Below are positions 13,618-15,759 of a stretch of DNA of 15,759 nucleotides, in pieces; the first letter of the stretch is position 1, and every line of letters starts with the position of its first letter. A model generated the notes under the pieces. That model was not told where the DNA came from. It ran no database searches and saw only the letters and a list, made by a program, of their open reading frames with translations. Position numbers and translations under genes: made by a program. Source of the stretch: Clostridia bacterium (lineage in GTDB: Bacteria > Bacillota > DULZ01); assembly GCA_012520135.1 (NCBI GenBank), contig JAAYOX010000036.1, forward strand, positions 1 through 15,759, in the 5' to 3' direction.

Positions 13618-15759
13618 ATGCAGGAACGTTATGATTTTTCCCAAGTGGAAAGTAAATGGCAGAGCATTTGGGAAGAAAAAGGAATGTACCGGGTAACCGA
13701 GGATCACGGCCGTAAAAAGTATTATGTATTGGAAATGTTTCCTTATCCCTCGGGTAATTTACATATGGGGCATGTGCGAAATTATTCCATTGGTGATGTA
13801 GTAGCCCGTTTCAAAACCATGGAAGGCTACAATGTTATTCACCCTATGGGCTGGGATGCCTTCGGTCTGCCGGCGGAAAACGCCGCTATTCAACATGGCA
13901 TTCCCGCCAGCATTTGGACTAGGGAAAATATTGCTAAAATGAAAAGCCAGTTGAAAGCCATGGGCATTAGTTATGATTGGCAACGGGAAGTAGCAACTTG
14001 TAATCCTGATTATTACCGGTGGACCCAATGGCTGTTTTTGCAGTTTTATAAAAAAGGTCTGGTCTTTAAAAAGAAAGCTGCCGTTAACTGGTGCCCCTCT
14101 TGTGCCACGGTTTTGGCCAATGAGCAGGTAGTGGATGGAGCCTGTGAACGCTGTGAATCAGTAGTAGACAAGAAGGAACTGGAACAATGGTTTTTCAAAA
14201 TCACCGATTATGCCCAGCGCTTACTGGATGACCTGGAGAAACTGCCCGGGTGGCCTGAGAAAGTTAAGACCATGCAGCACAACTGGATTGGCCGCAGCGA
14301 AGGGGCTGAAATTCGTTTTCAGACGGAAGCAGGCCATGATCTGACTGTCTTTACCACCAGGCCGGATACGGTGTACGGGGTTACTTATATGGTTATCGCT
14401 CCCGAACATCCACTGGTTGCGGAACTGGTAACAGGCACTGAATATGAACAGGACGTACTGGCTTTTGCCGGTAGAATGAGCAAAATGACCGGTATTGAAA
14501 GGGCCGAGATGGAAAAGGAAGGCCTGTTTACCGGTGCTTATGCAATCAACCCCTTAAACGGGGAAAAAGTACCTATTTGGGTTGCTAATTATGTATTGCT
14601 GGATTACGGTACCGGTGTGGTCATGGGAGTGCCTGCTCACGACCAGCGGGACTTCGAGTTTGCCAGGAAATACGGTTTGCCTGTCCGGGTTGTGGTTCAA
14701 CCGGAAGGAGAATTGCTCGACGGGGACCAATTGGAAGAAGCATTTCCGGCAGAAGGTATTTTGGTCAATTCGGGACCTTTTGACGGAATGGATAACCAGA
14801 CAGGGATTAAGAAAATCACAGAGCACATCGAAAAGCAGGGCTTAGGTCAATACCAAATTCAGTACCGGTTGCGGGATTGGTTAATTTCCAGGCAGCGATA
14901 TTGGGGTACCCCTATCCCCATTATTTATTGTGACAAGTGCGGTACAGTACCGGTACCTGAAGAAGACTTGCCCGTAATACTACCGGAGAAAGTGGAGTTT
15001 AAAAATACCGGGGTGTCTCCACTAAAAACCATGGATGAATTCCGTAACTGCCGGTGTCCCCAATGCGGAGGACAGGCCGTCAGGGAAACTGATACTATGG
15101 ACACTTTTGTGGATTCCTCCTGGTACTTTTTGCGTTACTGTGATGCCCAAAATGACCGGGAAGTCTTTGATAAGGGCAAAGCCGATTATTGGATGAATGT
15201 GGATCAATACATCGGCGGGGTAGAGCATGCCATTTTGCACCTGATGTATGCCCGTTTTTTTACCAAGGTACTTTACGATTTGGGTTTAACCAAAAGCGAG
15301 GAACCCTTCCAAAATTTGCTGACCCAGGGCATGGTATTGAAGGACGGGGCTAAAATGTCTAAATCCAAGGGTAACGTAGTCAGTCCGGAAGAGATTATCG
15401 GCAAGTTTGGCGCCGATACCGCCCGCCTGTTTATTTTGTTTGCCGCTCCCCCGGAACGGGACTTGGAGTGGAGTGATCAGGGAGTGGAAGGCTGTTATCG
15501 CTTCTTGAACCGTGTCTGGCGATTAATGTATTCCTATCATGACCAGGTTCGGAGTGTACAGGCTCAGGATCAGGCATCTACCGACCAGGACCGCGAACTG
15601 CGCCGGATGATTCACGCCGCTGTAAAAAAAGTGACTGAAGACGTGAGCAAACGGTTTAATTTCAATACAGCCATCAGTGCCATTATGGAACTGGTCAACA
15701 GTTTCCAGCATTACCGGGAACAAGTTCCCGCAGATAAGGTTAATCTGCCTTTGGTCCGC
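13618..15759 (+). CDS. leuS: Leucyl-tRNA synthetase (3'-partial)
   Basis: LeuRS is a class I synthetase that charges tRNA-Leu. The frame runs open to the window edge: 714 codons of about 810-830, so the anticodon-binding end and C-terminal domain are missing. Motifs: HIGH-type HMGH (49-52) in FPYPSGNLHMGH; WDAFGLPAENAA; a zinc-type CPSC...CERC pair in ZN-1; the CP1 editing domain with TTRPDT (246-251) and AHDQRD (340-345), whose last Asp matches the D345 that fixes leucine during editing; a second CxxC pair near CDKCG; VDSSWYFLRY; and AKMSKSKGN (578-586). GGGGAG (13605-13610) lies 7 bases before ATG 13618. The 67-base gap from rsfS has neither a terminator nor room for a T-box, so readthrough from the upstream operon is likely. 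Confidence 0.98.
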   Translation, partial: MQERYDFSQVESKWQSIWEEKGMYRVTEDHGRKKYYVLEMFPYPSGNLHMGHVRNYSIGDVVARFKTMEGYNVIHPMGWDAFGLPAENAAIQHGIPASIWTRENIAKMKSQLKAMGISYDWQREVATCNPDYYRWTQWLFLQFYKKGLVFKKKAAVNWCPSCATVLANEQVVDGACERCESVVDKKELEQWFFKITDYAQRLLDDLEKLPGWPEKVKTMQHNWIGRSEGAEIRFQTEAGHDLTVFTTRPDTVYGVTYMVIAPEHPLVAELVTGTEYEQDVLAFAGRMSKMTGIERAEMEKEGLFTGAYAINPLNGEKVPIWVANYVLLDYGTGVVMGVPAHDQRDFEFARKYGLPVRVVVQPEGELLDGDQLEEAFPAEGILVNSGPFDGMDNQTGIKKITEHIEKQGLGQYQIQYRLRDWLISRQRYWGTPIPIIYCDKCGTVPVPEEDLPVILPEKVEFKNTGVSPLKTMDEFRNCRCPQCGGQAVRETDTMDTFVDSSWYFLRYCDAQNDREVFDKGKADYWMNVDQYIGGVEHAILHLMYARFFTKVLYDLGLTKSEEPFQNLLTQGMVLKDGAKMSKSKGNVVSPEEIIGKFGADTARLFILFAAPPERDLEWSDQGVEGCYRFLNRVWRLMYSYHDQVRSVQAQDQASTDQDRELRRMIHAAVKKVTEDVSKRFNFNTAISAIMELVNSFQHYREQVPADKVNLPLVR

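Overview
The window reads as chromosome from an anaerobic, probably spore-forming member of the Firmicutes/Clostridia (Peptococcaceae or Syntrophomonas-like). The reasons are strong AGGAGG-type ribosome binding sites, frequent TTG and GTG starts, a Spo0B-like gene beside obg, and a Na+-pump decarboxylase together with acyl-CoA catabolism. All genes lie on the + strand. No IS element, CRISPR array, phage gene, tRNA or rRNA is visible, and no gene-free gap exceeds about 210 bases.

Region 1 (1-6990) is an acyl-CoA energy module. It begins inside the membrane beta subunit of a Na+-translocating decarboxylase (GcdB/OadB/MmdB family). A 49-residue one-helix protein (1020-1169) follows and looks like a minimal gamma/delta subunit. 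Next is a fused ADP-forming acyl-CoA synthetase, closed by a clear terminator. Then comes a sigma-54 activator with CBS-PAS-PAS-AAA+-HTH layout, a 208-base regulatory gap holding a near-consensus -24/-12 promoter and candidate activator sites, and an acyl-CoA dehydrogenase with its own terminator. The dehydrogenase keeps the arginine used to bind glutaryl-CoA. It also has Ala and Val at the two positions that I recall separating non-decarboxylating from decarboxylating glutaryl-CoA dehydrogenases. This suggests glutaryl-CoA -> glutaconyl-CoA -> crotonyl-CoA, with the decarboxylation step pumping Na+ and the synthetase either activating the acid or harvesting ATP. The assignment is an inference, although the parts fit together.

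Region 2 (6991-9029) holds a Spo0B-like phosphotransferase and the GTPase Obg. This is the spo0B-obg pair of Bacillus, but without rplU-ysxB-rpmA immediately upstream.

Region 3 (9030-15759) is a housekeeping run: yhbY, proB, proA, nadD, yqeK, rsfS and leuS (cut by the window end). A good extended -10 promoter precedes it. Small gaps and one ATGA overlap suggest one operon covering ribosome assembly and silencing, proline synthesis, NAD synthesis, Ap4A hydrolysis and leucyl-tRNA charging. The gap before leuS is too short for a T-box.

The most interesting points are the regulated glutaryl-CoA/Na+-pump module with its sigma-54 promoter, the unannotated 49-residue membrane peptide, and the Spo0B-like gene. 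I see no wholly new defence or mobile system.
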